The notes: generated by a model not told the origin, from the letters alone. A stretch of 61,791 nucleotides of DNA from Nemertoderma westbladi (GCA_032718475.1 JAUCBJ010004045.1:1-61791), one strand, 5' to 3'. Counted from the first letter of the stretch, positions 34,116 to 45,690 are shown. A program made the numbers and translations.

Positions 34116-34439
34116 ATTAGGCTAATTAGACCCTAATTGACAGGTGTCATCAATCTGAAAAATCAATCTTAATAAATTGTCATCCATTGGGACTAGGGGG
34201 TTAGTCCCATTGTGTAAAGTTTGCTACTATAGACCGACTTATTATATGGCAAATCTGCCGGTTAATGTGGAAAAACACATTTGAAAAAATGTTCAATAAA
34301 TTATAGAGTGGGTCATGGTACGGTTATGGTTCTATGGACATACACATGATGACTCGTTTTGAGTATGCTTTACAGGTACGTCAATAGAGGGAAAGTAGCG
34401 AGTAATCTTCAAAATCAGCTAGTTGGAAAAAAGTTCATG

Positions 34440-34625
34440 TGAAACACTTTCTCTCGCTACTTCCTACATTTATCAATTTACTCGCGACTTTCCCATATTT
34501 ACTCGCTACTTTCCCATATTTAATCGCTACTTTCCCATATTTACTCGTACTTTCTACTTTCACTAGCCCAATTTTTGTGCAACACTTTCTCTCGCTACTG
34601 GCTACTTTCTCTCGCTGCTGGCAGC
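34440..34625. repeat. ~21-bp minisatellite, CTCGCTACTTTCCCATATTT
   Basis: Four adjacent units of CTCGCTACTTTCCCATATTT lie near 34478-34545. Looser CACTTTCTCTCGCTACT units lie on both sides. The forward 76-codon frame (LLATFPYLIATFPYL) is an artefact of this repeat. Confidence 0.75.
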
Positions 34626-34789
34626 TTTATAAAATAGGACAGGGGAAATGGGACGCAGATTACAGATGATTACTCTAAAAAATAACCTGTTCTATTGTGT
34701 TTAGTTTATTGTTTTGGTTAAAATAACGTGCCACTGTAACCTGCTCCTTTCCCTAAATTGAGAATTTAACATTGAGGCGGGATATTAAT

Positions 34790-35940
34790 TCGCCTAATGC
34801 GTCAATATTTCTCTGTAATTTAAATTTGTATGCGCAAAGAAAGTTGGACCAAACTTAAATATAAATGTGTCAATATCTAAGGAGTTATTCTTTCTAATTA
34901 CCATCTTAATAAATTTGCTGAAAGCATCGCAGTCCAATTGTCCAGTCCAACAAAAATTTAACAGATGGATTTTTAATTCTTTCACACCACAGGTATAAAT
35001 TATTGACTGTTAAATCTTCGAGTTTGCGTTCACCAGATACCACCAATGTCCACCAATTGCGTTCACCAATGTTGTGAGTTCGTAAATACATAGGTACATC
35101 AATTCTTTAATATTTGCTTCAAAGGATTCATTAATTTTGTGATGGTCTCCAGCTTTATAAAATGTTTGTTGGGCTTTTGGACTATTATATTTTGCAACAT
35201 TAATTGCAAACATTTTCACAAAAGGCACCCAAAGGCTATGTGTCATCAATGTTTTTAACATGTGGTGAATATGACCTCTGCCAGGTTTCAATATTAACTG
35301 TTTATTCATTATCTTAATACTATGTATATAAGGACACCCATCCATCACCACTATTGCCAAGTTTCTCTTATCAACCAAAAAAGCGGTATACAATTGATTA
35401 ACAGCTGTGACATAGGAACCGTGTACGGCAGCATAAGAACTTGGATCTCCAGGTTGAAGGTCATGTATTTGCAGTCTTCACCATGAAAATAGCGTTACCT
35501 TTAACGAGACTGGAATTGTCCTGTTGACGATTTCTAGGGGATGCTCAATCCACATTATTGTCAATAAAATTAGTGACCTCTTTTCTGCCAGTTTGAATTT
35601 CTTCGAGAACGGTTGTGAAATGTCTGTTAACAAAGTCAAATCTTATATCAGTAGAATACTGGTCAAGAATATCGCTATGATGAGAAAATAATACATCAAA
35701 GTCTTAATGAACATTGAATACGAACGACGTTAAACATTGAAATTGTAAAAGAGTAGAGGGTTTGAACAACATTGTGGTGACACATGTAATTTTAGAAATT
35801 GGCATTCCTCGAAATGTTATATGGTAGGTTTTAGTATAATATTGATTATTGTCCACAGCTATATGAATATCACCATTAGAAGTAGCGCAGGGTATTTGGG
35901 GTGTACTTGACTGATCTTTTAAATATCTTTTCATTTGAGT
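34790..35940 (-). pseudogene. Unidentified repeat-borne ORF remnant
   Basis: Three consecutive minus-strand frames look like pieces of one protein: IAVDNNQYYTKTYHITFRGM (about 35870-35815); VVMDGCPYIHSIKIMN, then GHIHHMLKTLMTHSLWVPFV and FYKAGDHHKINESFEANIKE (35010-35393); and LDCDAFSKFIKMVIRKNNSL (34794-34985). The DNNQ...TKTY and H-rich GDHHK blocks recall uncharacterised multi-copy proteins of invertebrates, probably from a DNA transposon. I cannot name the family. Stops and shifts separate the blocks. Confidence 0.35.
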
Positions 35941-35999
35941 GTAGCACCCACATGGAGTACCAAATCCTTGATTATGTGTTTAAGTAGTCCAATGAAATT

Positions 36000-36196
36000 T
36001 GTCGATACTAGATGACAAGTTGCTCTACTGTTTTTAATTTCTTATATTGTACACTTTTATCTGCCTCTCCAAAAGTGCCGACCCCAGCAAGCAAACAACA
36101 TGTCGATACTAGATGACAAAGTTGCTCTACTGTTTTTAATTTCTTATATTGTACACTTCCTCTCCAAAAGTGCCGACCCCAGCAAGCAAACAACAA
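36000..36196. repeat. 101-bp tandem duplication
   Basis: TGTCGATACTAGATGACAA through GACCCCAGCAAGCAAACAAC is present at 36000 and 36101. The second copy lacks an internal TTATCTG. The two minus-strand 62-76-codon frames across it repeat LLAGVGTFGE and are not an independent gene. Confidence 0.75.
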
Positions 36197-36483
36197 TAGT
36201 TAAGTACATCAGGATGAATTTTGTTTGCATACTCATCATTGTAAACAGTTTCAGTTTCTGTATGAAATGGCTTTAACTGTTCGGAAATAATAACAGTCCA
36301 ATCTGTTTTTAAAATTTTCTCTGAAGGTTCATCTACTACAACATTCGTGCCCTCAATCGAATTCATTAATGACTTTGCGGATTCGTAAAAGTCTATGCAT
36401 ATTATGAATTCCCATGCCCCATTTTACCCATCTCATGACGATATGATATTACAGTTTTATTTGCTTTTTTCTTTGCGGGTCCG

Positions 36484-37440
36484 TTGGAATTAAGTTTGTA
36501 CTTGCATGACATTGACAGTCCTGCTTGCAGCTATGTTCTACGCATGTCCTTAGATCATAATAATGATGATGGGGCTCCACCTACTGGCTCCAGAAATAGA
36601 GGAAATCCTGCCAAGTACCTAACTGATCTAGACTTTGCTGATGATTTAGGAGTACTCTCAGAATCACTAGAGAGAGCCCAATGGCTCCTCTGCTCATTAG
36701 AACAGACTGCTTCTAGTTTTGGTCTTTTTATTAACTTCAAAAAGACTTTCTTCAGTTCAGTTAACTTTGAAAGTTCTCAGCAAGTCTCTGATCGGATGAG
36801 CATAAGCTCAAAGGATAGCATGCTTGAGCATATGGATGACTTCCGTTACCTGGGATCATGGATCCGGAAATCAGGTGAGGACCTTCGAATGCGTAAGGGA
36901 AAGGCATGGGAAGCCTTGAATAGGCTTTTCAGGATTTGGAACTCATATAGAATTAATCAGAAACTTAAGGTCCGATTATTTAGAGCAGCAGTAGTTCCAG
37001 TACTCCTCTATGGGAGTCCATGCTGGGCTCTAACTGCTGAGGACACCAAATCTCTGGATGGCACATTCACAAGAATGCTATGCCGGGTTAACTATGTCAA
37101 GTACAATGCACACATATCCAATCAGACACTAACATTCGAGGTGTCTCGTTGGTTCCCCCAAGCTTGACACTAGAACAAAGCTGCCTCCGCTTTGCAGGAC
37201 ATTGCTTTCGCTGTGAGAACCAGCCAATGCATAATCCTGTGCTTTGCCAGCCTCATGGAGTGAATAAGCATGGTGGACAGCCCATGACTTTCTTGAGACG
37301 CATCTTAAAGGACACTGGCCTAGTAGATGCGGATGATCTAGCACATGTCATGGGTGATAGGGAGTTGTGGCTTCGCAAGTTTGTTGACGAGAGTATTGTA
37401 AAATTGTCGTTGCCATTATATAGTATTATAAAGTTATAAG
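36484..37440 (+). pseudogene. LINE family B, copy 1 (RT catalytic box to C-terminus)
   Basis: A long open stretch begins mid-RT and shows KYLTDLDFADDLGVLSESLE (FADD is the catalytic box), GLFINFKKTFF, FRYLGSWIRKSGEDLRMRKG and VVPVLLYGSPCWALTAEDTK. After a shift near 37140, LRFAGHCFRCENQPMHN and DADDLAHVMGDRELW follow. It is close to the copies at 42560-44377 and 57195-57556. The 5' half is missing (5' truncation is usual for LINEs), and the extreme 3' end differs from the other copies. Inactive. Confidence 0.85.
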
Positions 37441-37840
37441 GAGCTATTCGGTTCATTCGGTTGTAAAAAAATTGGCTGTAAAAATGAAAGTGATATCTAA
37501 CACTGACAGCGACATATTGGGATTAGGAGCCAACACACATGTCAAAATAAAAAAGTAATAGGACAGGTACATTTTTTATTAAAAATTCATCACCCCTTAT
37601 TGTAATATACCACTGTAATATAGATATACACTGTTGAATATTATACTGTAGAATATACATTCAATAGAAACTATATTGTACTGTAGACTATTACACTGTC
37701 AGCACTATTGTACTGTAGAATATGTAAACTGTAGCACTAGATATATTGTACTGTAAACTATTACACTAACACTATAATATATATATTGTACTGTAGCTAT
37801 AATAGAAAGAACTCAGTTGTTATACAGTTATTTAGTAAGT
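37440..37840. other. AT-rich low-complexity stretch
   Basis: From about 37600 to 37800 the words TATTGTACTGTAG and ATTACACTGT recur irregularly. No coding or element boundary was seen. Confidence 0.5.
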
Positions 37841-37843
37841 TAT

Positions 37844-38520
37844 TTAGTGGTTTTTTTTGGGCTGCCCACACTTGATAGCCGTATCAGTCCTGGTCGCTCC
37901 TCTGGTCCCTACTACTGCATCTGCCTGCGTAGGCAATCTCTCGTTCCTGTGGATGTTGCAGTACCAATTCATTCGGCCTGCATCTTCAGGTGTCGCATCC
38001 AATAACCCCATACAAATTGCATGTATCCATCGACTGCAAGATGTTCCCTTGATGCATTCAAGCCAGAGACCAGCAATGTGATTGCGCAAAATATGCGACC
38101 GCAGATGATATCGCTCATATTTGATGGCAATGGTGTCGGTCAGTGTTTTTGTGGGGGTCCAAAATGTTGGTGTGTTGGCTAGGATTTCTTCGTTGGTGGT
38201 ACCTGGAATTATCGCAAGGGGAATGTCAACAGAAATAATCTTAGCTGCGAATGCGTTTCTTGCACTCTCCTCAGAGTCAAATTTATTTTTTTATTTAGTT
38301 CCTTAAAGCTTATATTGGTTAGCAAAGATGAGTCTGAGCTAACGACGGATATGATAAACCTACCCATTTTTTTATTGAAAAAAATGATATTCCCCCCAAT
38401 AGATGTAAGCGTTTCCAATAATTTCAGTTTCTCCATAGGCCTTTTTTTTCGATTGCATACTACTTTTGCTCTTATTGCGTTATCTTGAATATACTCCGTG
38501 TTCCCTTTTCTTATAGTGAG
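37844..38520 (-). pseudogene. Retroelement ORF with a PHD-finger-like motif
   Basis: Minus strand. An upstream open piece (38520-38285) reads GGNIIFFNKKMGRFIISVVS. After one frameshift at a T-run near 38290 the frame continues through AKIISVDIPLAIIPGTT, WTPTKTLTDTIAIKYERYHL, and then ECIKGTSCSRWIHAICMGL ... NWYCNIH, ending at 37844. The C-x2-W-x-H-x2-C ... W-x-C-x2-H spacing is that of the second half of a PHD finger. The first Cys pair is not clear. Together with the gag-like segment upstream (38700-39411) and an LTR-like segment, this looks like the gag region of an LTR element. It could also be a captured host PHD exon. Confidence 0.45.
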
Positions 38521-38589
38521 TACAATGAGTACATGCTGGTGGAGGAACTGGTTTACGTTTTCCATGGTTTATGCCCTCGGCCCCTACAC

Positions 38590-38665
38590 CCTCACCCTCA
38601 CCCCCAACACCCTCGCCTCCAACACCCTCGCCCCCAACACCCTCAGCCCCAAAACCCTAGCCCCC
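38590..38665. repeat. 15-bp minisatellite, CCCTCGCCCCCAACA
   Basis: Five units of CCCTCGCCCCCAACA with point differences. It lies between the gag-like and PHD-like coding pieces and gives HPHPQHPRLQHP-type or GARVLGARVL-type peptides depending on frame and strand. This suggests expansion inside a former linker. Confidence 0.75.
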
Positions 38666-38699
38666 AGCAGGACAATTTTGGACCCATGCCATTGGCCCG

Positions 38700-39411
38700 A
38701 AGAGCCAATGATGTCCAAAATTCCGTGCGAGTTGCTGGAGTGGGTTTTGGAGATGTCATTTGTGGTTTATTCAGGGGTTAACCAGATTTATCACCAGCCA
38801 TAGAATGCGTTGGAGATGGTGGTATACGTTGGTGGTGTTCCGACACTCATTGGCTGATTCTCGTACCGATGAGATCCAGGCCATGGATTCTGGTGACGGT
38901 CCAGCGGCCTGTAGAAGTTCATCGTGGGACTCACAGCATTCCTGAAGTGCGTCTGTTAAGTCCTCAAGTCTGAGTTTGAGTGCAGTTCGCCTTGCCCTTA
39001 GAGGTGTGAGTTTATTCTGTTTATTATCCTTGTGACGCGTGATTTCAAAGTCGTCCGATTGCGTTTAAGGATAATGAGTATGCTTTCGTTAATTTCATTA
39101 CCAGGTGGATGTTCAGAGTTTTGTTCTCTTTTTTGATTTGGTGGAGGAGAACTGGGGAGGAATTCGTCGTTTTCTTTACCTTGGTCCTGGGGTTTGAATC
39201 CGGGGAATGTGTTGGCCATCTCTGTGTCCGATTCAGCATTGGAAGTAGCTGGTTCCATGATTGGAGTTGCAATAGAAGGTTTCCAGCCAATGTACCATGT
39301 GGTGACTGTGTGAGGTTGCCAACCTTCAGGGGGGGGTGTGGTGTGATGTGGTAAAATAGAGTAGATTTTGTTCAGTGGTTTCGGGTTGATTGGAGAATAA
39401 AAATACGCCAC
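38700..39411 (-). pseudogene. Gag-like N-terminal region of an LTR retroelement (BEL/Pao type)
   Basis: The minus-strand frame opens at a Met at 39411 with MAYFYSPINPKPLNK and contains ATPIMEPATSNAESDTEMA. It ends its first part with ILKRNRTTLKSRVTRIINRI near 39000. After a frame change it continues as RRTALKLRLEDLTDALQECC and ANECRNTTNVYHHL to about 38780. The KRxRTxLKxxVTRxxN helix followed by a long helical segment is the arrangement of BEL/Pao gag (DUF1759-like). The start lies a few bases inside the proposed LTR/primer-binding boundary. No protease, RT or integrase follows, because the copy is truncated or rearranged toward 37.8 kb. Confidence 0.55.
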
Positions 39412-39413
39412 TT

Positions 39414-39881
39414 TGAGTATAAATAAAATGTTTATTTCGTTTCGTTAATGTTAATAAATAAAAGCCGGCAGAAAATCAGAACACGGTAAAAAATGAACAT
39501 GGTAATGCAGTGATGCAGAAATGACTAGTGCTGTAGTGAATGTGCAAAGGGTGCACCAATATTTATACATAAACCACTATGGAGGGGAAGTACAATTAAA
39601 CAATTAGGCCAATAGGATGCAAGCAATATATGGTATGGTAGTGGAGGACATAGCAACCAATGAATGGTACGGTACGCCTAACTAAACAGGCAATTATACA
39701 AAGGGGGTCAATAATGTAACAACAGGGAAGGCCATGTAAGGAATGTAATAATTGGAAGCACAGAATTATACAGAGTGCCAATAATATAGCGACGGAGGGT
39801 GGCCCTAAGGGAATTAAATGTAATGTATAACATTGTGAAATAGGGTGATATTGAGTTTACGGGTGAAGGTCCACTACAACA
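39414..39881 (-). repeat. Probable 5' LTR of the gag/PHD retroelement
   Basis: On the minus strand the segment begins TGTTGTAGTGGACC and ends ATACTCA, so it has TG...CA termini. Inside, in the right order, are a TATA-like TATAAATATTGG (about 39570) and an AATAAACATTTT polyadenylation-like signal (about 39430). Just after the end comes TGGCG, a plausible tRNA primer-binding start, and then the gag-like frame at 39411. Only one LTR was found, so boundaries cannot be confirmed by comparison. Confidence 0.45.
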
Positions 39882-40029
39882 TGGCTCAAGAGCGCGACAA
39901 TATATGAAAACAAAAAACAAATGAAATTATATTTTTTTCACTTTCGAATTTTGCATTTTTTGATCAGATGTTTTTATACTGATATAAACAGGAACATGCT
40001 TCAAATTGCTAATTTCCACGTCTAACATA

Positions 40030-40285
40030 TAGGGATGTGAGTTTTCCTAAAATATCTTTTTCAAGGAAATTTCCGAATAAGTACATATATTTCATCCGTA
40101 GTTACGACCACAAAGGCAATACAACGAACCACCTAAACATATATCTCTAAGCAGGAATCCTTTGTTTCTAGTGTTTTAGTGTTTACTCTACATAAGTAGA
40201 ATTACGTTTTACTATATGTAATAAAGAAATTAATAAAATAGGAAATTTACGATAATTTCCAAAGATTTTCTGACTCACATCCCTA
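40030..40285. mobile_element. hAT MITE, 256 bp
   Basis: The termini are TAGGGATGTGAG at the left and CTCACATCCCTA at the right, with one small mismatch region inside. The flanks are CTAACATA (40022-40029) and CTAATATA (40286-40293), a 7-of-8 match to an 8-bp target duplication. No coding. The remaining sequence of 39885-40590 shows nothing recognisable except a short G run at 40555-40571. Confidence 0.75.
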
Positions 40286-40589
40286 CTAATATATTTACAT
40301 TCAGGTTTCTTTGAAAGGTATTTGCAATAAATAGTAAGTCGAAGTAATAATTTTTTTTTAATTTTAATAATTTTTAGCAAAGTAGTTTTTACAGTGTACT
40401 GTATAATGTATATTATTAAAGTATTTATTTAATTAGCGGGCAGATTTAAAAATTGTGTATTTAATCTCCCTTATTATTCCACTCAATCATTAGCTGGACG
40501 ATTTATTACAACACATTTGTGTATTTAAATTACCTCCTATATCAACCAATCGCTGGGGGGTGGGGGGGGGGGATAAAATCATATAAATG

Positions 40590-40756
40590 TATATTACCTA
40601 GAGGGCAGCCAAAGCGGGGGTGTTTAGAGCAAATAATGTCGCTGCGCCTACTTCTAGACTATGCTTTGTTTAATAAACAACAATTGTTTGTAGTATTTGT
40701 TGATTTTAAAAAGGCTTACGACCGAGTTCCGCGGCATGGTTTATTAAATTGTTTAA
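40590..40756 (+). pseudogene. LINE RT scrap interrupted by the piggyBac MITE
   Basis: The forward frame reads KRGCLEQIMSLRLLLDYALF and LFVVFVDFKKAYDRVPRHGL, the RT block with the first catalytic Asp (FVDFKKAYD). It stops at TTAA, where the piggyBac MITE begins. After the MITE the sequence is a TAAG array and not the rest of the RT, so the LINE was already truncated, or the flank was rearranged after insertion. Confidence 0.7.
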
Positions 40757-42180
40757 CCCTATTAAACCCGGGGGGGGTCAATATGACCCCCTCCCCGTGG
40801 TTTTTTTATTATAATTCTGAAACAAACGCAGTTGGGAATCTGAAATTTTCCTCATGACTTTTCCTAAAAATCTATTTGTCTTCGTAGTAGTGAAAACCGT
40901 TTTCAAAAAATATTTGGTACTTTTCGAGTTATAGCACCATTTTTTAACCCTACTTTTGGCACTTTTTTTGAGACTTTTTTTGAAAATTACATTTCATTAA
41001 ATATGAATTGTAACATCTCTATTTTTGATTTACACCGGTTTTTTGGTGTTAGAAATTTGATGGAATTCATATAAATTGATTTAGAAATTTCAAACTTGTT
41101 TTTTCCGGTGGGTGCCAAATTTTGGTGCCAGCACCAAATTTTGAAATAAGTCAATTTTGTAAATTGATCGTTTGAAACTTGTTTTTTACGCAATTGGGGT
41201 TTTTTGGGTTTCTGGATTCGATGAAATATATACGAGTTGCACCAAGCGTATCAAACTTGTATTTTTCGGTGCTGTGTGCAAATTTTGGTGCTAGCACGAA
41301 ATTTTGAAAATCCATTCAATAGATAAAATTGCTTGTGACAATTTATTTCTTGCGTTTTAGAGGTTTATGGCTGTTCTGAATTCAATGGAAAATATAATTA
41401 TCGATCTAGACATCCCAAACGTGTATTTTTCGGATGTGGGTGCAAAATGTGGTGCTAGCACCAAATTTTGAAAACCATCAAATATATCAATTGATTGTGT
41501 CACCTTGTTTCTTGCGTTATACGGGTTTGTGATGGTTCTGAATTCAATGGAATCAGTAAAAATTTCATAAGAGTTCTCAAACTTGTATTTTTCGCCGGTG
41601 GGTGAAAATTGATGTGCCAGCACCAAATTTTGGAAAATATACAAATTGATAAGTAGATAGTATCACCTTGTTTCTTGCGTTATACGGGTTTATGAGGGTC
41701 CAAAATCCGATGGAATCAATAAAAACAGCACTGGACATCGCAAACTTGTACTTTTTGGTGATGGGTACGAAATTTGGTGCTAGCTGAATAGGCTAGGTGA
41801 TAACTGAAAAGTGCTGGTTACTTGTTTTTTTCATTTTTGTCCTACGCATAGAGGACTAAACAGCCATTTATGGTAATCATATCATTTTTAAATATTTTCC
41901 AATGTATTTTGCGCCCCAGAAAACCTGTATTGAAAAACAATTAGCCGAAAAATGTTACTTTCAAATTTTGTGAAAATTGTGCACTACTTGTAATATTGGT
42001 GTTGCAATAGTATCAATTTTTTCGAAAATTTTTTTTTTCGGTCGGATCCAGACTAGTGATACCTACGTACAAACAAAAAATCAGACGTTTTAAAATTTGT
42101 AGATTTTAGAGGGGGGGGTCAATATGACCCCCCCCCCCCCCGGTATTTGTACAGCATTTTATAGCCCGGTACTAATAGGG
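40757..42180. mobile_element. piggyBac MITE, copy A (1.42 kb)
   Basis: The element begins CCCTATTAA and ends TTAATAGGG-like (here CTAATAGGG), with TTAA on both sides (40753-40756 and 42181-42184), the piggyBac target signature. Just inside each end is a G-run/TCAATATGA/C-run palindrome (about 40768-40795 and 42110-42142). The interior from about 41000 to 41790 holds five tandem units of about 163 bp, each with a GGTGCTAGCACCAAATTTTG-like core (near 41107, 41270, 41431, 41597 and 41758). No transposase is present. Copy B is at 50100-51671. Confidence 0.9.
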
Positions 42181-42184
42181 TTAA

Positions 42185-42310
42185 GTAAGGAAGTAAGTAA
42201 CCTAAGAAAGTTACGTTTGTAAGTAAGTAAGTAAGTATAAGTGAATAAAGTATGTAAGTAGTACGTTAGTTAGTACAGTAACTTAAGTAATTAAGTTAGT
42301 GAATAAGTAC
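42185..42310. repeat. GTAAGTAAGT-type microsatellite
   Basis: Degenerate tetranucleotide TAAG/GTAA repeats abut the right side of piggyBac MITE copy A. The same motif makes up the outer arms of the foldback at 44.4-52.2 kb. 42310-42555 shows nothing else. Confidence 0.75.
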
Positions 42311-42559
42311 GTAAGAAATAACCTGATTCAGTTCGCCATTGTCCACGGCGCATCCCATTGTATCCGAGGGTCGAGGATAAAGTGGTGGATCGACCTTAGG
42401 ATGATCTCCCGGGACCAGAACTAGCATTCTAACCCTAAGCTAGAATGACTGGACTAATTAAATATAATTTTAAGTTTATAAGCTGTTTTAAATTTGTCGG
42501 AAGTTCAACCATACAAATTGTCATAATTATATAATAAGTAATACTGTAAAAAAGCTTGT

Positions 42560-44377
42560 AAAAAAGTATGTTTTAAGAAAGTACTGTAGGGAACAAACTA
42601 AGAAAATTAAGGCATCATCCCAGGCATGGAAATCGATCAATCTGCTTACTGGGCGGAAAAGCCAACCAACCACCAAGGTTAAGGCTGAATCACCAGCCGA
42701 TCGCCTCAATGATTGGAAAGCCCACTTTGAAAAGCTCCTCAATAATGACAGGGTATTGCCTGATAACTTTATAGAAGTAAAATTGTCTGAGTCTGTACTC
42801 CCAGATATTCCCATTGGCGATATCTCCTTTGCAGAAGTGAAGGCTGCTGCAAAGAATATTAAGACCAATCGTGCCAGTGGAGTAGATGGTGTTCCCCCTG
42901 AGGTCCTTAAAATACCTGAGTGTTTAAAGCTCATCTATCCCATCATAGTAGACATGTACCGAACAACAAGAAATGAAAACAAATAAGTTGGTGCCAGTTC
43001 CCAAGAAGGGCAACCTAATACTCGATTCTTTTCGGGGAATCTCATTGATCTCGATTGCTGCAAAGCTATACAATAGGATTCGATTAAATCGCATCAGGGA
43101 TCCCATTGAGAGACTGCTCCGTGGAAATCAGAATGGGTTCCGTAAAGGTCGTGGGACCATGGAGCCCATTTTGGCACTTAGAAGGATAATTGAAGAATTA
43201 TCAAAAAAGAAAGACAGGCATCTGGCTGTTATCTTTGTTGACTTCTTCAAGGCCTTTGATTCAGTCTCTCGCTCATGTATGTTCAGCATACTTTCATTAT
43301 ATGGGATTCCTGATGAAATTATTGCAGCAATCAGATCAGTATACGATGGTTCGACAACATTTGACGGTGACACAGAACCATTTGAAGTTGGGGCGTCCTC
43401 CAAGGAGACACACTTGCACCATTCTTGTTCATTATTGTGGTTGACTATATTCTACGCATGTCCTTAGATCATCATAATGATGATGGGGTGATGATAACTC
43501 CACCTACTGGCTCCAGAAGTCGAGGAAATCCTGCCAAGTACCTAACTGATCTAGACTTTGCTGATGACTTAGGAGTACTCTCAGAATCATTAGAGGAAGC
43601 CCAACGGCTCCTCAGCTCATTAGAACATGCTGCTTCTAGTGTTGGTCTTTTTATTAACTCCAGAAAGACCAAAATTCTGACAGTTAACTTTGAAAGTCAT
43701 CAGCAAGTCTCTGATCGAATGAGCATAAGCTCAAAGGATGGTATGCTTGAGCATGTGGACGACTTCTGTTACCTGGGATCATGGATACGGAAGTCAGGTG
43801 AGGACCTTCGAATACGTAAGGGAAAGGCATGGGCAGCCTTGAATAGGCTTTCCAGAATTTGGAAGTCACCGAGAATTAATCGGAAACTTAAGGTCCGATT
43901 ATTTAGAGCAGCAGTAGTTCCAGTACTCCTCTACGGGAGTCCATGCTGGGCTCTAACTGCTGAGGACACCAACTCTCTGGATGGCACATTCACAAGAATG
44001 CTACGCCGGATTCATTGTGTAGTGTACAATGCACACATCTCCAACCAGACACTATATAACATTGGAGGTGTCTCATTGGTTCCCCCAAGCTTGACACTAG
44101 AATAAAATCGCCTCCGCTTTGCAGGACATTGCTTTCGCCGTGAGGACCAGCCAGTGCATAATCTTGTACTTTGGCAGCCTCATGAAGTGAATAAGAATGG
44201 TGGACAGCCCATGACTTTCTTGAGACGCATCTTAAAGGACACTGGCCTTAAAGATGCGGATGATCTAGCAAATGTCATGGGTGATAGGGAGTTGTGGCGG
44301 TGCAATTTTGTTGACAAGCCGGCACAGCATTCCTAAAAATGCAGCTGCAATGCAGCATGCCAATCCTAGTAGTAGTA
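42560..44377 (+). pseudogene. LINE family B, copy 2 (most complete)
   Basis: Blocks in order: AWKSINLLTGRKSQPTTK, then RLNDWKAHFEKLL; AAAKNIKTNRASGVDGVPPE; KLVPVPKKGN and FRGISLISIAAKLYNR; GNQNGFRKGRGTMEP; FVDFFKAFDSVSRSCMF with the first catalytic Asp; a shift near 43410; KYLTDLDFADDLGVLSESLE with the FADD box; YLGSWIRKSGEDLRIRKGKA; LLYGSPCWALTAEDTNS; a stop; then LRFAGHCFRREDQPVHN and DADDLANVMGDRELWRCNF. The 3' end AATGCAGCTGCAATGCAGCA ... CCTAGTAGTA is shared with copy 3 (57556). Frame breaks occur near 42985, 43410 and 44105. The endonuclease domain is absent. It is an endonuclease/RT-type non-LTR element (RTE- or L2-like C-terminus; clade unsure). Confidence 0.88.
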
Positions 44378-45060
44378 GTATGTACTGTAGGTCTGTACTG
44401 GTATCTAATAAGTTTACTACTTAAATAGGTATAATGTAAGTTAGTAACTACGTACGGAAGTAAGTGAGTACGTTTATTTACATTTTTGATAATTAAAAGT
44501 ATAACCAAGGCTGTCTACTAAGTAAGTTAGTTAGTATATACTTAAGTGGGTAGGTAAGTATGTACGTACGCAATTACGTACTACGTAAGTTACGAATTAA
44601 GCAAGTACGCATGCAAGTACTTAAGTAAGTTACTAATCAAGTACCCATGTAAGTAAGTAAGAACGTAAATTACTGAGTGTGTAATAAGTAGGCTTATGTC
44701 AGCAAGTGACTTACGTACTTAATTAACTCATTCACTCACTTTCTTACTCACTTGCATAATTACTCACTTATTACCCAATGACTTACGTACTTAATTACTC
44801 TACCTGCCTACTTACTTACCTACCTTCCTACTTACGAATTTACGTACTCACTCAATTACTTACTTTCTTACTTTCTCATTTACTCACTCACTTACATGCT
44901 GTAGTAACATACATAATATTTTAATAACTACAGTGCCTTGTTTGCGGAAAATCTGATTTGTTCTTTCTTACTTACTCACTCACTCACTCACTTACTTTCT
45001 TACTTACCCACTTACTTACTTTCTTTCTTACTTATTTACATAATCACCTACCGATTCGGG
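44378..45060. repeat. Degenerate TAAG / CTTA arrays in inverted orientation
   Basis: From 44380 to 44700 the repeat is mostly in GTAAGTAAGT orientation. From about 44715 to 45045 it is in TTACTTACTCAC orientation, with the switch near 44705. This makes a self-complementary simple-sequence block. About 60 bp of non-repeat DNA interrupts it at 44897-44965. Confidence 0.75.
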
Positions 45061-45289
45061 GTTTGAGGACGGTGCTGGGCTGCCAAGCAGTATTTAGAAC
45101 AGCATTGGAGCCATGGCTGTACTGGTAGGCCTACTGTAATACTTTTATTTGTGTTTATTTCTATATTATTTTAAATGTTGCTAGGATACACTGTGGAAAC
45201 AGCTGGTGGCGGGTTTGCTATAGTTTTTTTGGTTTAATGTGCTATTATGTGTTTTTTATGTTAATATACTGGGTATCCTACCGACTTAC

Positions 45290-45690
45290 TTACTCACTCA
45301 CTCACTTACTTTACTTACCCACGCACTTATTTACTCACTTACTTACTTACTTACTCACTTACCTACTTACTTACTTACTGACTCACTTACTTGCTCACTC
45401 ACTTACATTCATATTTCACCCACTCTCTCAATCACTCACTCATTCACTCACTCATTCATTCACCCACTCATTCACCCACTCAATCAGTCATCCACTCAGT
45501 CACTCTCTCATTCATTCACACATTCACTCATTCATTCACTCACTCACCCACACACTCATCCACTGACCCACTCATTCACCCACTCGCTCGCTCACCCAAA
45601 CATTCACTCACCTACTCACTCAGTCACTCACTCACACATTCACTCTCTCACTCACACGCTCATCACACATTCACTCACTCTTATTAACAT
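45290..45690. repeat. Left outer arm array (ACTC/TTAC)n
   Basis: About 400 bp of CACT/TTAC/CATTCACT variants. All six frames here are open only because the repeat lacks stop codons in some phases, so the 98-153-codon frames (SLTHSLTHSFTHSF) are not genes. Confidence 0.9.

Noticed and set aside
34439-34669. Forward 76-codon hydrophobic frame that looks like a membrane protein
   Set aside because: It is the translation of the CTCGCTACTTTCCCATATTT minisatellite.
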